Source of the DNA: HTCC5015 sp051747425
GTDB lineage: Bacteria > Pseudomonadota > Gammaproteobacteria > HTCC5015
Direction of reading: 5' to 3'
Assembly: GCA_051747425.1 (NCBI GenBank)
Contig: JBNJGD010000004.1
Coordinates: 93,071-157,070 of the forward strand
Length of the DNA stretch: 64,000 nt
Of this stretch, positions 49,701 to 58,403 are shown piece after piece. Numbering within the stretch: the first letter of the stretch is position 1; every line of letters starts with the position of its first letter. The position numbers and the translations under genes were made by a program. Under the pieces are notes generated by a model that was given only the letters and a program-made list of their open reading frames with translations, did not search any database and had not been told where the DNA came from.

Positions 49701-51743
49701 ATGACCCATACACTGCAACGCTTCCTGATCACCCTCACCGCCCTGCTCTGGCTGATTCCCGGCCACACTGACCTCAGCGAAATGCGCGTCAACCACAACC
49801 CGGCCAGCGCCACCCCCGAAACCGGCAATCTCATGGCCGGCGCCGGCACCGTGGACATCACCCCGCCGCCCGGCGTACTCCCACGGGCGGGCTACTCCAC
49901 CTGGTCCACCATCGGCGAAGGCTTCCGCACGCGGCTCTATGCCCGGGTCTATTACATCCGGGACGCCGAGGGCGACAGCCACCTGCTGGTGCAGACCGAC
50001 CTGGCCACCGGCTCCCGCGTACTGCAAACGCGCCTGGGCGAAGTGCTCGCCCCGCACACCGATATCGATGCCAGCCGGATCACCGTGACCGCCACCCACA
50101 CCCATTCCGGGCCGGGGCAAATCGTCGGCAGCCAGTTCTACAACAAACACATTTCCCACCAGAGCGGCTTTGCCGAGGGTTACTTCAACTTCCTGGTCCA
50201 GCAAATCGGCGCCACCGCCATTGAGGCCTTCCGCCAGGCGGCGCCCGCGCGGATCGCCAGCGGCAGCACCCAGGTCTGGGGGCTGACCCGCAACCGCGCC
50301 ATTGAGGCCCATGTACTCAATGAAAACCAGGACAACAAAAGCACCGCCGACAACCGCACCTTCCACACGGTCAATCCGGACCTGCACATGGTGCGCATCG
50401 ACACACTCGACGAGGGCGGCCGCTATCGCCCACTGGGGGCCTTTGCCAGCTTTGCCATCCACGGCACCGCCCTGCCCGAGCGCGAGCGCCTGTTCAACGC
50501 CGATGTCTGGGCCTATATCCACAAGGACTGGGAGTGGGCCATCGAGAGTGAATTGGAGGGCGAGCGGCCGGTGCACTTCAGTGCCTTTGAGGGCAATCAC
50601 GGCGACATCGCCCCGGCCAACCGCTTTGGCATGCTCGGCTACATTGAGGCCCGCCGCGTGGGTCAGGGCATCGCCCGCCACGCCATCCGGCTCTATCGCG
50701 AACTGGGCGATGAGCTGAGCGACGACATCGACATTGAAAGCGCCGCCCGCCATATCGACATCCGCCAGCAAAACCGCATCGGCGATGTGGCCATCTGTAG
50801 CGAAGCCGCCGCCGGCACCACCCTGGCCGGCGCACCGCTGGAGCACACCTCGCCGGTGATTGGCCACATCCCGCCCTTCAAGCCGGGATCGCGGCGCTGG
50901 GGCGCGGAAGAGGACAACTGCCAGGGGCGCAAGCGCATTCTCGGCTTTGACCTGCTTCAGCCCCTGCTGGAACCCAAGGACAGCTTCCCCGACCATGTGA
51001 TGTTCCAACTGGTGCGCATTGGCGATTTTCTGATGATCCCCCTGCCCTTTGAACTGACCACCGAATCCGGCGCACGCATTGCCGACGAGGCGCGACGGGC
51101 TTTCGAGGCGGCGGACAAGCCCGTCGACCACATCATGACCACCAGTCTGGCCAACGGCTACACCGGCTATGTGACGACGCCGGAAGAGTACGGCCGCCAG
51201 CTCTACGAGGGCGGACACACCATTTACGGCAAGCACACCCTGCCCTATTTGCGCGGTCATATCGCCGCCCTCAGCCGGGACATGTTAAGCAGCGATACAC
51301 GCATCAGCGAGCTGCCCGAGGGCTGGACCTACCAGTTCGAGACCCGGCGCTTCCTGCCCGCAGAAGTCATCGAGGCCAGGGGCCAGCGGAAAATACTCGA
51401 AGCGCCAAGCTTCCACCACGCCCAGGTCAACACCGAGGGGCACTGGGTATTCCGCTGGCGCGATGTCAATCTCAGTCAGATCGAACTCCACAAGCCGCTG
51501 TTGAGCATTGAAACCCGGGTCGACGGCGGCGAGTGGCAGCCGCTGGAAATCGACGGCGTCCCCGTGGACGACGGCGGCTACGACCTGGCCGTGCGCATTG
51601 TCGAAAACGACGCCGACGACGGCATGGCCGAGTACGAAGGCTACTGGTACAACCCCCTGTTCGACGGCGAGCGCCGGGAATACCGCTTCACCATCCAGCC
51701 CCGCGGCGACCAGGAGACTCTCCACACCGACGCATTTAATTGA
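49701..51743 (+). CDS. Neutral ceramidase-family protein lacking the usual nucleophile
   Basis: A 680-residue exported protein of the neutral/alkaline ceramidase family: signal peptide, metal-site THTHSGPGQ, FAIHGTALPE, and C-terminal immunoglobulin-like part (VFRWRDVNLSQIEL). Known members carry a nucleophilic Ser in G-(D/N)-(V/L)-S-P-N; here the block reads GDIAPAN, with Ala304 at that position. Zinc ligands look preserved. It could be inactive, act on another substrate, or use a different residue. Monocistronic, followed by a REPIN composite. Confidence 0.85.
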   Translation: MTHTLQRFLITLTALLWLIPGHTDLSEMRVNHNPASATPETGNLMAGAGTVDITPPPGVLPRAGYSTWSTIGEGFRTRLYARVYYIRDAEGDSHLLVQTDLATGSRVLQTRLGEVLAPHTDIDASRITVTATHTHSGPGQIVGSQFYNKHISHQSGFAEGYFNFLVQQIGATAIEAFRQAAPARIASGSTQVWGLTRNRAIEAHVLNENQDNKSTADNRTFHTVNPDLHMVRIDTLDEGGRYRPLGAFASFAIHGTALPERERLFNADVWAYIHKDWEWAIESELEGERPVHFSAFEGNHGDIAPANRFGMLGYIEARRVGQGIARHAIRLYRELGDELSDDIDIESAARHIDIRQQNRIGDVAICSEAAAGTTLAGAPLEHTSPVIGHIPPFKPGSRRWGAEEDNCQGRKRILGFDLLQPLLEPKDSFPDHVMFQLVRIGDFLMIPLPFELTTESGARIADEARRAFEAADKPVDHIMTTSLANGYTGYVTTPEEYGRQLYEGGHTIYGKHTLPYLRGHIAALSRDMLSSDTRISELPEGWTYQFETRRFLPAEVIEARGQRKILEAPSFHHAQVNTEGHWVFRWRDVNLSQIELHKPLLSIETRVDGGEWQPLEIDGVPVDDGGYDLAVRIVENDADDGMAEYEGYWYNPLFDGERREYRFTIQPRGDQETLHTDAFN

Positions 51744-51748
51744 TGGGC

Positions 51749-51862
51749 TGTTAGCCACAATGTAGGAGGCCCGCCCTCGGGCCGACATGGGTGTCATCTT
51801 TTGTCGCGGCGGGGGCGCCGCTCCTACAGAATCTCTGTGCTCTCTGTGCCCTCTGTGGCTAA
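51749..51862. repeat. Composite repeat between ceramidase-like and hslO genes
   Basis: TTAGCCACA (51749) begins a truncated left array; two facing REP arms (51762-51786, 51804-51828) follow; the right inverted array (51833-51862) ends CTCTGTGGCTAA, 4 nt before the hslO stop. Confidence 0.82.
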
Positions 51863-51866
51863 AAAA

Positions 51867-52739
51867 TCAATGGACCTCTTCGCTGCCCGGGGCGGTGTCG
51901 TCGCTGAACAGGGCGGCGACATCGACGGGGTCGAAGCGGTAGGCGCGTTGGCAGAACTGGCAGGTGACTTCGATCTGGCCCTGTTCCTCGACGATCGATT
52001 CGGCCTCTTTTTGCCCCAGTGACACAATGGTGTTGGCGATGCGCTCGGTGGAGCAGCTGCAGCGAAAGCTCAGACGCTCGCCCTCGAACAGGCGCAGTTC
52101 CTCCTCGTGAAACAGCCGGTGCAACATCTCCTGCACCGACAAATCGAGCAATTCGGCGGGCTTGACGGTATCGGCGAGTTTCAACATGCGCGGCCACAGA
52201 TCCTCGTCGCCCTCGGTTTTATGACCCGGCAACTTTTGCAGCATCAAACCGGCCACGGCCTCGTCCGAAGCGGACAGCCACAGTGCGGTGGGCAACTGCT
52301 CGGAGCGCTCGAAGTAGACGCCCAGGGCATCCTGCAGCCGCTCACCCTCCAGCGGCACTACGCCCTGGTAGTTTTGTCCGGCGCCACCCTGCTCGATGTT
52401 CAGCACCATCTGACCGTGGCCGAGTAGCTCGGCCAATGGACCCTCGCTCACCTCGGTCTCGCACTTGGCGGTGGCGCGGAAGCTTCGCTCGGAAGTGACC
52501 TGCACCACCAGCAACTTGACCGGTCCATCGCCCTGGGCCTGCAGTGTCAGCGTGCCGTCGAGCTTGATGGTCTCGGCCATCAACACCGCGGCCGCCGTGG
52601 CCTCGCCCAGCAAGCGCTGCACCGGCGCCGGGTAGCTGGTGCTCTCCATCATCTGCTGCCAGCTGCTGTCCAGATGCACATGCTCGCCGCGCACATCGGA
52701 GTCATCAATCATAAATCGGTGGAGTGTGTCGTTAGTCAT
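51867..52739 (-). CDS. hslO: Redox-regulated holdase chaperone Hsp33
   Basis: 290 residues. Cytoplasmic chaperone activated by disulfide formation. The C-terminal zinc switch C-x-C (FRCSCSTERI) and C-x2-C (TCQFCQRAY) is complete. The N-terminal part matches the family (LLGEATAAAVLMAETIKLDGTLTLQ). The ATG at 52739 is preferred because the product then begins MTNDTLHRF like its relatives. Confidence 0.95.
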   Translation of the reverse strand: MTNDTLHRFMIDDSDVRGEHVHLDSSWQQMMESTSYPAPVQRLLGEATAAAVLMAETIKLDGTLTLQAQGDGPVKLLVVQVTSERSFRATAKCETEVSEGPLAELLGHGQMVLNIEQGGAGQNYQGVVPLEGERLQDALGVYFERSEQLPTALWLSASDEAVAGLMLQKLPGHKTEGDEDLWPRMLKLADTVKPAELLDLSVQEMLHRLFHEEELRLFEGERLSFRCSCSTERIANTIVSLGQKEAESIVEEQGQIEVTCQFCQRAYRFDPVDVAALFSDDTAPGSEEVH

Positions 52740-52789
52740 GGTGTCTGCATTATCCAATTCGGGTGTATTTGCATAGCGTAGGGAGTTAA

Positions 52790-53027
52790 AACACAGAGTG
52801 CACTGAGAGCACAGAGCCCACTGAGATTTTTTGTCTCAATAATCGCGCTTTGAGGAGAGCGTAGGACGAATGCGGCGGAGGCATCTCCATCCTACACGCT
52901 CTTTCGCGGGCAGGCCCGCTCCTACGCCGCCCTGGTTTGTGCAGATTCCGGATAAGCGCAGTGCGCTTTCCGGAATGACCGGGAACTCTCTGTGTTCTCT
53001 GTGAGCTCGGTGGCCTCTGTGTCATTT
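52790..53027. repeat. Composite repeat between hslO and gatB
   Basis: CACAGAG array (52791-52826), a degenerate GTAGGACGAA palindrome (52861-52897), a GTAGGAGCGGGC-type REP (52903-52925), a TTCCGGA palindrome (52944-52979) and an inverted array (52985-53027). It accounts for most of the 306-nt spacer. Confidence 0.75.
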
Positions 53028-53045
53028 CACCCCGGTTTGAAAGGC

Positions 53046-54491
53046 TCACCCGTCGAGTTTTTGTTTGAGGAGCTGGTTGACCTGGCCGGGGTTGGCTTTG
53101 CCCTGGGTGGCTTTCATCACCTGGCCGACGAAGTAGCCGATCATCTTGCCGCGCTTGTCCTCGGGGGCGGCGCGGTAGTTGTCGACCTGCTCGGCGTTGT
53201 TGGCCATGACCTCGTCGATGATGCCCTCCAGTGCGCCACTGTCGGTAATCTGTTTAAGCCCCTTGGCTTCGATGATTTCGTCAGCGCTTCCCTCGCCGTT
53301 CCACAGACTTTCAAACACTTGCTTGGCAATTTTGCCGGAGATGGTGTCGTCGGCAATGCGCGCCAGCAAGCCGGCGAGCAGGGACGGCGTCACCGGGGAT
53401 TGGTCGATTTCCAGTTCGTTTTTGTTGAGCGCCGCGGCCAGTTCGCCGTTGACCCAGTTGGCCGCCAGCTTGGCCTCGGCACCGGCGGCCAGGGCCGCCT
53501 CGTAGTAGTCGGCCACGGTTTTGCTCGAGGTGAGCACGCCGGCATCGTAGTCGCTGAGACCCAGCTCGCTGACATAGCGCTGGCGCTTGGCATCGGGCAG
53601 TTCCGGCAGGGTGGCGCGGATGCGCTCGATGTCCTCGTCGGTCACCGCCACGGGCAGCAGGTCCGGGTCGGGGAAGTAGCGGTAGTCGTTGGCGTCTTCC
53701 TTGCCGCGCATGGAGCGGGTTTCGTCCTTGTCCGCATCGTACAGGCGGGTTTCCTGAACCACGGTGCCGCCGCCTTCGATCAGGTCGATCTGGCGCTCGA
53801 CTTCGTAGTTGATGGCGCGCTCGATAAAGCGGAAGGAGTTGAGGTTCTTCAGCTCGGCGCGGGTGCCGAACTCGGCCTGGCCAACGGGGCGCACCGAGAC
53901 ATTGGCGTCACAGCGGAAGGAACCCTCCTGCATGTTGCCGTCGCAGATGCCCAGGTACTGCACCAGGGCGTGCATTTTTTTCATGTAGGCCACCGCTTCT
54001 TTGGCACTGCGCATGTCGGGCTCTGAGACGATTTCCAACAGCGGCGTGCCGGCGCGGTTGAGGTCGATGCCGGTCATGCGGGCAAAGCCCTCGTGGACCG
54101 ACTTGCCCGCGTCCTCCTCGAGGTGCGCCCGGGTCACGCCGATGCGCTTGGTTTCGCCGTCCTCAAGGTCGATATCCAGGTAGCCCTCGCCGACGATGGG
54201 TAACTCGTACTGGGAGATCTGGTAGCCCTTGGGCAGATCGGGGTAGAAGTAATTCTTGCGCGCAAATACCGAGCGGCGGCCGATCTCGGCGTCGATGGCC
54301 AGACCAAAGCGCACGGCCATCTCCACCGCCTGCTTGTTGAGCACCGGCAATACACCGGGCAACCCCAGATCCACCGCACAGGCCTGCGAATTCGGCGCCG
54401 CACCATAGGCCGTCGACGCCCCGGAGAAAATCTTGCTCCGCGTCGCCAACTGCGCGTGAATTTCCATACCAATGACCACTTCCCAGGACAT
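53046..54491 (-). CDS. gatB: Asp/Glu-tRNA amidotransferase subunit B
   Basis: 481 residues. With GatA and GatC converts misacylated Glu-tRNA(Gln) or Asp-tRNA(Asn) to the amide form. VVIGMEIHAQL, the kinase-like domain blocks and the C-terminal GatB/YqeY helical domain (LLARIADDTISGKIAKQVFE) are all present. The ATG at 54491 (MSWEVVIG) has GAGG upstream. Its position after yccF and the GxxExxY element splits it from gatCA. Confidence 0.96.
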   Translation of the reverse strand: MSWEVVIGMEIHAQLATRSKIFSGASTAYGAAPNSQACAVDLGLPGVLPVLNKQAVEMAVRFGLAIDAEIGRRSVFARKNYFYPDLPKGYQISQYELPIVGEGYLDIDLEDGETKRIGVTRAHLEEDAGKSVHEGFARMTGIDLNRAGTPLLEIVSEPDMRSAKEAVAYMKKMHALVQYLGICDGNMQEGSFRCDANVSVRPVGQAEFGTRAELKNLNSFRFIERAINYEVERQIDLIEGGGTVVQETRLYDADKDETRSMRGKEDANDYRYFPDPDLLPVAVTDEDIERIRATLPELPDAKRQRYVSELGLSDYDAGVLTSSKTVADYYEAALAAGAEAKLAANWVNGELAAALNKNELEIDQSPVTPSLLAGLLARIADDTISGKIAKQVFESLWNGEGSADEIIEAKGLKQITDSGALEGIIDEVMANNAEQVDNYRAAPEDKRGKMIGYFVGQVMKATQGKANPGQVNQLLKQKLDG

Positions 54492-54510
54492 GTTCTTTAC
54501 CTCGTTTTTG

Positions 54511-55000
54511 TTAGCCACAGAGCCACGAAGAGCACGGAGTTTTCAATGTCATGTGACTTGGTTGCATTACAAGACAAATCGTTTGATGCCGTTCTTGAGC
54601 AGTTTGGTATTAAAGTTCAACAACAATCCTACCGGATACTGCCCGAGCTTCATGTAACTCAGTATTTGTGCGTCGAACACGCTTTCGAAGCGTTCAACGC
54701 TTTTTACCTCTATGACCAACCTGTTATTTACCAACAAATCGATACGATGTTCACCAATGCGTTCTCCCTTGTACAACACCGGCATTACTTTTTGTTGTTC
54801 ACAATTAAATCCTCTGCGATACAACTCGGCACACAATGCCTTCTCATACACCGACTCCAGCAACCCTGCTCCAAGTTCGCGGTGCACCTCAATCGCCGCA
54901 CCAATGACTCCCTGACTCAGATAAATTTCCTTATCCATCTCCGTCATCCTTGATGTACTTTTCCTAACTCACTCCGTGCTCTCCGAGGCTCTGTGGCTAA
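54511..55000. mobile_element. 490-bp element: GxxExxY gene between 30-bp terminal inverted repeats
   Basis: Left end 54511-54540 and right end 54971-55000 are inverted repeats matching at 28 of 30 positions; both begin TTAGCCACAGAGCC and end GAGCACGGAGT, built of 9-bp steps. They enclose one gene (54567-54947). The right end contains the stop codon of yccF, and the left end stops 20 nt before the gatB ATG. I see no target-site duplication. Similar half-ends occur at 12634, 17047 and 63870. Calling it mobile is inference from architecture. Confidence 0.6.
54567..54947 (-). CDS. GxxExxY-motif protein with PD-(D/E)XK-like core
   Basis: 126 residues of the GxxExxY family: G28-LL-E31-SV-Y34 lies in the segment GAGLLESVYEKAL. 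A PD-(D/E)XK arrangement follows, with RIDLLV (Asp70) and LVIEVKSV (Glu80, Lys82), and the helix AQILSYMKLGQYPVGLLLNF. The family is widespread and has no proven function that I know. The gene is more AT-rich than gatA/gatB and lies precisely between the terminal inverted repeats. The ATG at 54947 is used; one at 54938 is also possible. Confidence 0.85.
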   Translation of the reverse strand: MTEMDKEIYLSQGVIGAAIEVHRELGAGLLESVYEKALCAELYRRGFNCEQQKVMPVLYKGERIGEHRIDLLVNNRLVIEVKSVERFESVFDAQILSYMKLGQYPVGLLLNFNTKLLKNGIKRFVL

Positions 55001-55398
55001 TCCCTTCTGATGGCCACTACCTGTTTGCCGATGGGGAACAGGGAGATTTGGACAAATTTGATGTGCTGGATGGCGAAGGGGATGCCGATGATGGTGATGA
55101 AGAAACCCACGGCAGCCACCAGGTGGCCGATGGCCAGCCAGACGCCGGCGATGATAAACCAGAGGATGTTGCCCAGCAGGCCCAGAGGGCCGGTGCCGAT
55201 GTCCTCGGTGGAGCGCTGGCGCACATCGTAGCCAAAGGGCCAGAGGATGAGACGGCCGATATTGAAACAGGCCCGGGCCCAGGGCAGGCCGACGATGGAG
55301 ATGGCCATCAGCACGCCACCCAGGAACCAGGCCAGGCCCATCAGGCCGCCGCCCAGAATCAGCCACAAAATATTGAGAATAATGTTGATGACACTCAT
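54997..55398 (-). CDS. YccF-family inner-membrane protein
   Basis: 133 residues, two YccF domains with several membrane helices; typical blocks SIVGLPWARACFNIG and GIPFAIQHIKF (Gly-Ile/Leu-Pro turns). Function unknown. ATGA overlap with gatA. Its TAG stop (54999-54997) lies inside the right terminal repeat of the adjacent element. Confidence 0.9.
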   Translation of the reverse strand: MSVINIILNILWLILGGGLMGLAWFLGGVLMAISIVGLPWARACFNIGRLILWPFGYDVRQRSTEDIGTGPLGLLGNILWFIIAGVWLAIGHLVAAVGFFITIIGIPFAIQHIKFVQISLFPIGKQVVAIRRD

Positions 55399-56870
55399 GC
55401 AAACGCCTCCGGTGCGGCCTTGTGGTAGTCGGTCTGTTGCTGGAACTGGTGCGCCGCCGCCAGCAAACGGCCCTCGTCAAAGTAGTTGCCGATCAGCTGC
55501 AGGCCCACGGGCAGGCCGTCCACCGGCTCTGCCGGCAGCGACACCGCCGGCACGCCGGCCAGATTGATGGCGATGGTGTAGATGTCCGAAAGGTACATGG
55601 ACACCGGGTCGCCGCCCTTGGCGCCAAACTCGAAGGCGGTCTCCGGGGCGGTGGGGCTGAGCAACAGGTCGACCGACTCAAAGGCCTTTTTGAAATCGTC
55701 GGAAATCAGCTGGCGCAGCTGCTGGGCCTTCAGATAGTAGGCGTCGTAGTAACCTGCCGACAGGGCGTAGGTGCCGACCATGATGCGGCGCTTGACCTCG
55801 TCGCCGAAGCCCTCGCCGCGGGACCGGGTGTAGAGGTCCTGGAGATCTTTGGGGTCGTCGCAGCGGTGGCCAAAGCGCACGCCGTCCATCCGCGAGAGAT
55901 TGGAGGAGCACTCGGCCGGGGCGACCACATAGTAGACCGGTACGGACAAATGAGCGTTGGGCAGGCTGACCTCGACGATCTCGGCACCCTGAGCCTTGAA
56001 CACCTCTACCGCCGCATCCACCGAGCGGCGAATGGCTTCGGGCATGGTTTCATCGAAAAACTCTTTGGGCAGGCCGACCTTCATACCTTTTAAAGACTGG
56101 CCCAGCGCGGCGACATAGTCCGGCACCGGCTCGTTGGCGCTGGTGGAGTCGCGGCCATCGTGACCGGCCATGGCGCCGAGCATCAGGGCGCAGTCCTCGG
56201 CGCTGCGGGCCAGCGGCCCGGCCTGGTCGAGGCTGGAGGCAAAGGCGATCATGCCGTAGCGGGACACCCGCCCATAGGTCGGCTTGAGGCCGGTAAGGCC
56301 GCAAAAGGCCGCTGGCTGGCGAATCGAACCGCCGGTGTCGGTGCCGGTGGCGCCGGGCACCAGACGCGCGGCCACCGCCGCCGCCGAACCACCGGAGGAA
56401 CCGCCGGGCACGCGACCGGTGTCCCAGGGGTTCTTCACCGGACCGTAGTAACTGGTTTCATTGGAGGAGCCCATGGCGAACTCGTCCATATTGAGCTTGC
56501 CCAGGGACACCATGCCGGCGTCCGCCATGCGCTCGACCACCGCGGCGTCGTAGGGCGCAATAAAGGGGTCGAGCATTTTTGAACCGCAGGAGGTGCGCAC
56601 GCCGTCGGTGCAGAAAATGTCCTTGTGGGCCATGGGCACGCCGGTCAGAGGGCCGGCCTTGCCCTCGGCGCGCAGGGCGTCGGCGCGGCGGGCGGCCTCC
56701 AGGGCCTGCTCGGGGGTCACGGTAATAAAGGCGTTGAGCTCACCGTTGTGGGCCTCGATGCGCTTTAAAAAGTGCTCCACCAGCTCGACGCTGGTGAAAT
56801 CGCCGCGCTCGAGGCCGCGGGACAGTTCGGCAATGGTCATCTGGTGCATGGGGGTATCCGTGGCGTTCAT
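55395..56870 (-). CDS. gatA: Asp/Glu-tRNA amidotransferase subunit A
   Basis: 491 residues, amidase-signature family. The Ser-cisSer-Lys triad is in AHKDIFC (Lys), GGSSGGSAAA and GTDTGGSIRQPAA. Hydrolyses Gln to supply ammonia to GatB. ATGA overlap with gatC at 56870. Confidence 0.97.
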   Translation of the reverse strand: MNATDTPMHQMTIAELSRGLERGDFTSVELVEHFLKRIEAHNGELNAFITVTPEQALEAARRADALRAEGKAGPLTGVPMAHKDIFCTDGVRTSCGSKMLDPFIAPYDAAVVERMADAGMVSLGKLNMDEFAMGSSNETSYYGPVKNPWDTGRVPGGSSGGSAAAVAARLVPGATGTDTGGSIRQPAAFCGLTGLKPTYGRVSRYGMIAFASSLDQAGPLARSAEDCALMLGAMAGHDGRDSTSANEPVPDYVAALGQSLKGMKVGLPKEFFDETMPEAIRRSVDAAVEVFKAQGAEIVEVSLPNAHLSVPVYYVVAPAECSSNLSRMDGVRFGHRCDDPKDLQDLYTRSRGEGFGDEVKRRIMVGTYALSAGYYDAYYLKAQQLRQLISDDFKKAFESVDLLLSPTAPETAFEFGAKGGDPVSMYLSDIYTIAINLAGVPAVSLPAEPVDGLPVGLQLIGNYFDEGRLLAAAHQFQQQTDYHKAAPEAFA

Positions 56871-57154
56871 TCAATCACCTTGGGCACGAGGTAGTAGCCA
56901 TCTTCGGTGGCCGGGGCGTGGGCCTGGAAGTGCTCGCGCTGGTCCTGCTCGGTCACTTCGTCGGCGCGCAGGGGCTGGGTCATGTGCAGCGGGTGGGCCA
57001 TGGGCTCGACCCCACTGGTGTCCACGCTGTTCATCTGCTCGACCAGAACAAAAATGCTGGACAGCGTCTTTTCGTACTCGCCGAGTTCCTCGGGGCGAAT
57101 CTCCAGCGCGGCCAGGCTGGCAATCTTTTTGACATCGTCGGTGCTTAGCGACAT
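56867..57154 (-). CDS. gatC: Asp/Glu-tRNA amidotransferase subunit C
   Basis: 95 residues, wraps and stabilises GatA. N-terminal helix VKKIASLAALEI and the PLRADEV block near residue 75 are typical. Divergent from mreB across a 168-nt spacer that should hold both promoters. Confidence 0.95.
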   Translation of the reverse strand: MSLSTDDVKKIASLAALEIRPEELGEYEKTLSSIFVLVEQMNSVDTSGVEPMAHPLHMTQPLRADEVTEQDQREHFQAHAPATEDGYYLVPKVIE

Positions 57155-57322
57155 CGCGGTACTCTCGCTTTGGGCTCAATATCGAGGCATGAAATCTACC
57201 ACAAAATGGCGCTCGCGGCAGTGCCCGCACTACCTGCTGTCAGACAATGCTTGCCCAGCCCATGCGCCGTTGCTAAAGTTGCGCCTTGCAATTCAATCTG
57301 AACTTCTAAACTGGAAAATACC

Positions 57323-58357
57323 GTGTTCGGCAGATTCTTCTCCAACGACTTGTCCATCGATCTGGGCACCGCCAATACTCTTATCTACTCGCGTGGAGAG
57401 GGTATTGTGCTCGATGAGCCCTCCGTGGTGGCGATCCGCCGCGACTTCGCCACCGGCGCCTCCAAGCTCGAGGCCTTCGGCACCGACGCCAAGCGGATGC
57501 TCGGTCGAACCCCCGACAACATGGAAGCCATCCGGCCGATGAAGGACGGCGTGATCGCCGATTTCACCATCACCGAGAAGATGCTCCAGCACTTTATCCG
57601 CAAGGTGCACTCGGCGCGGATGTTCAAGCCCAGCCCGCGGGTACTGGTCTGTGTGCCCTGCGGCGCCACCCAGGTGGAGCGCCGGGCCATTCGCGAGTCG
57701 GTGCTCGGCGCCGGCGCCCGCAAGGCCTATCTGATCGAAGAGCCCATGGCCGCCGCCATCGGCGCGGGCATGCCCGTGGACGAGGCCCGCGGCTCCATGG
57801 TGCTGGACATCGGCGGTGGCACCTCCGAAGTGGCCGTGATGTCCCTCAACGGCATCGTCTACTCCGCCTCTGTGCGCATTGGCGGCGACCGCTTTGACGA
57901 GGCCATCGTCAGCTACATACGCCGCAACTACGGCATCCTGATCGGCGAAGCCACCGCCGAGCGGATCAAGCACACCATCGCCACGGCCTACCCCGGTCGC
58001 GATCTCAAGGAGATGGAAGTCAAGGGCCGCAACCTCTCCGAGGGCGTGCCGCGCAGCTTTACCGTCAACAGCAACGAGATTCTCGAGGCCCTGCAGGAGC
58101 CGCTCTACGGCATTGTCGCCGCGGTCAAGACGGCCCTGGAGGCGACTCCGCCGGAACTCGGCGCCGATGTCGCCGAGCGCGGCATCGTCCTCACCGGCGG
58201 TGGCGCCCTGCTCAACGACCTCGATCGCCTGATCATGGAAGAGACCGGCCTGCCGGTACTGATCGCCGAGGACCCGCTGACTTGCGTGGCCCGTGGCGGC
58301 GGACGCGTCATCGAGCTGATTGACGAGCACGGTGCCGAGTTCTTCTCACTTGATTGA
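57323..58357 (+). CDS. mreB: Rod shape-determining protein MreB
   Basis: 344-residue bacterial actin that directs lateral wall synthesis. Phosphate-1 loop DLGTANTLIY, DIGGGTSEVAVMS, and VLTGGGALL are present. Starts at GTG 57323 in place of the usual ATG; the product then begins with MFGRFFSNDLSIDLG like its relatives. First of mreB-C-D. Confidence 0.97.
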   Translation: MFGRFFSNDLSIDLGTANTLIYSRGEGIVLDEPSVVAIRRDFATGASKLEAFGTDAKRMLGRTPDNMEAIRPMKDGVIADFTITEKMLQHFIRKVHSARMFKPSPRVLVCVPCGATQVERRAIRESVLGAGARKAYLIEEPMAAAIGAGMPVDEARGSMVLDIGGGTSEVAVMSLNGIVYSASVRIGGDRFDEAIVSYIRRNYGILIGEATAERIKHTIATAYPGRDLKEMEVKGRNLSEGVPRSFTVNSNEILEALQEPLYGIVAAVKTALEATPPELGADVAERGIVLTGGGALLNDLDRLIMEETGLPVLIAEDPLTCVARGGGRVIELIDEHGAEFFSLD

Positions 58358-58403
58358 TGGTCGCGGCGCGGTATCCCCGCGCCCCGTTCCCCTGGCCTGA
58401 GCC

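Noticed and set aside
49671..51260. Minus-strand frame of about 529 codons
   Set aside because: Antisense to the ceramidase-family gene, which has a signal peptide and family motifs.
54470..54960. Plus-strand frames opposite the GxxExxY gene
   Set aside because: The minus-strand product matches a known motif family; the plus-strand frames have no features and start inside the terminal repeat.
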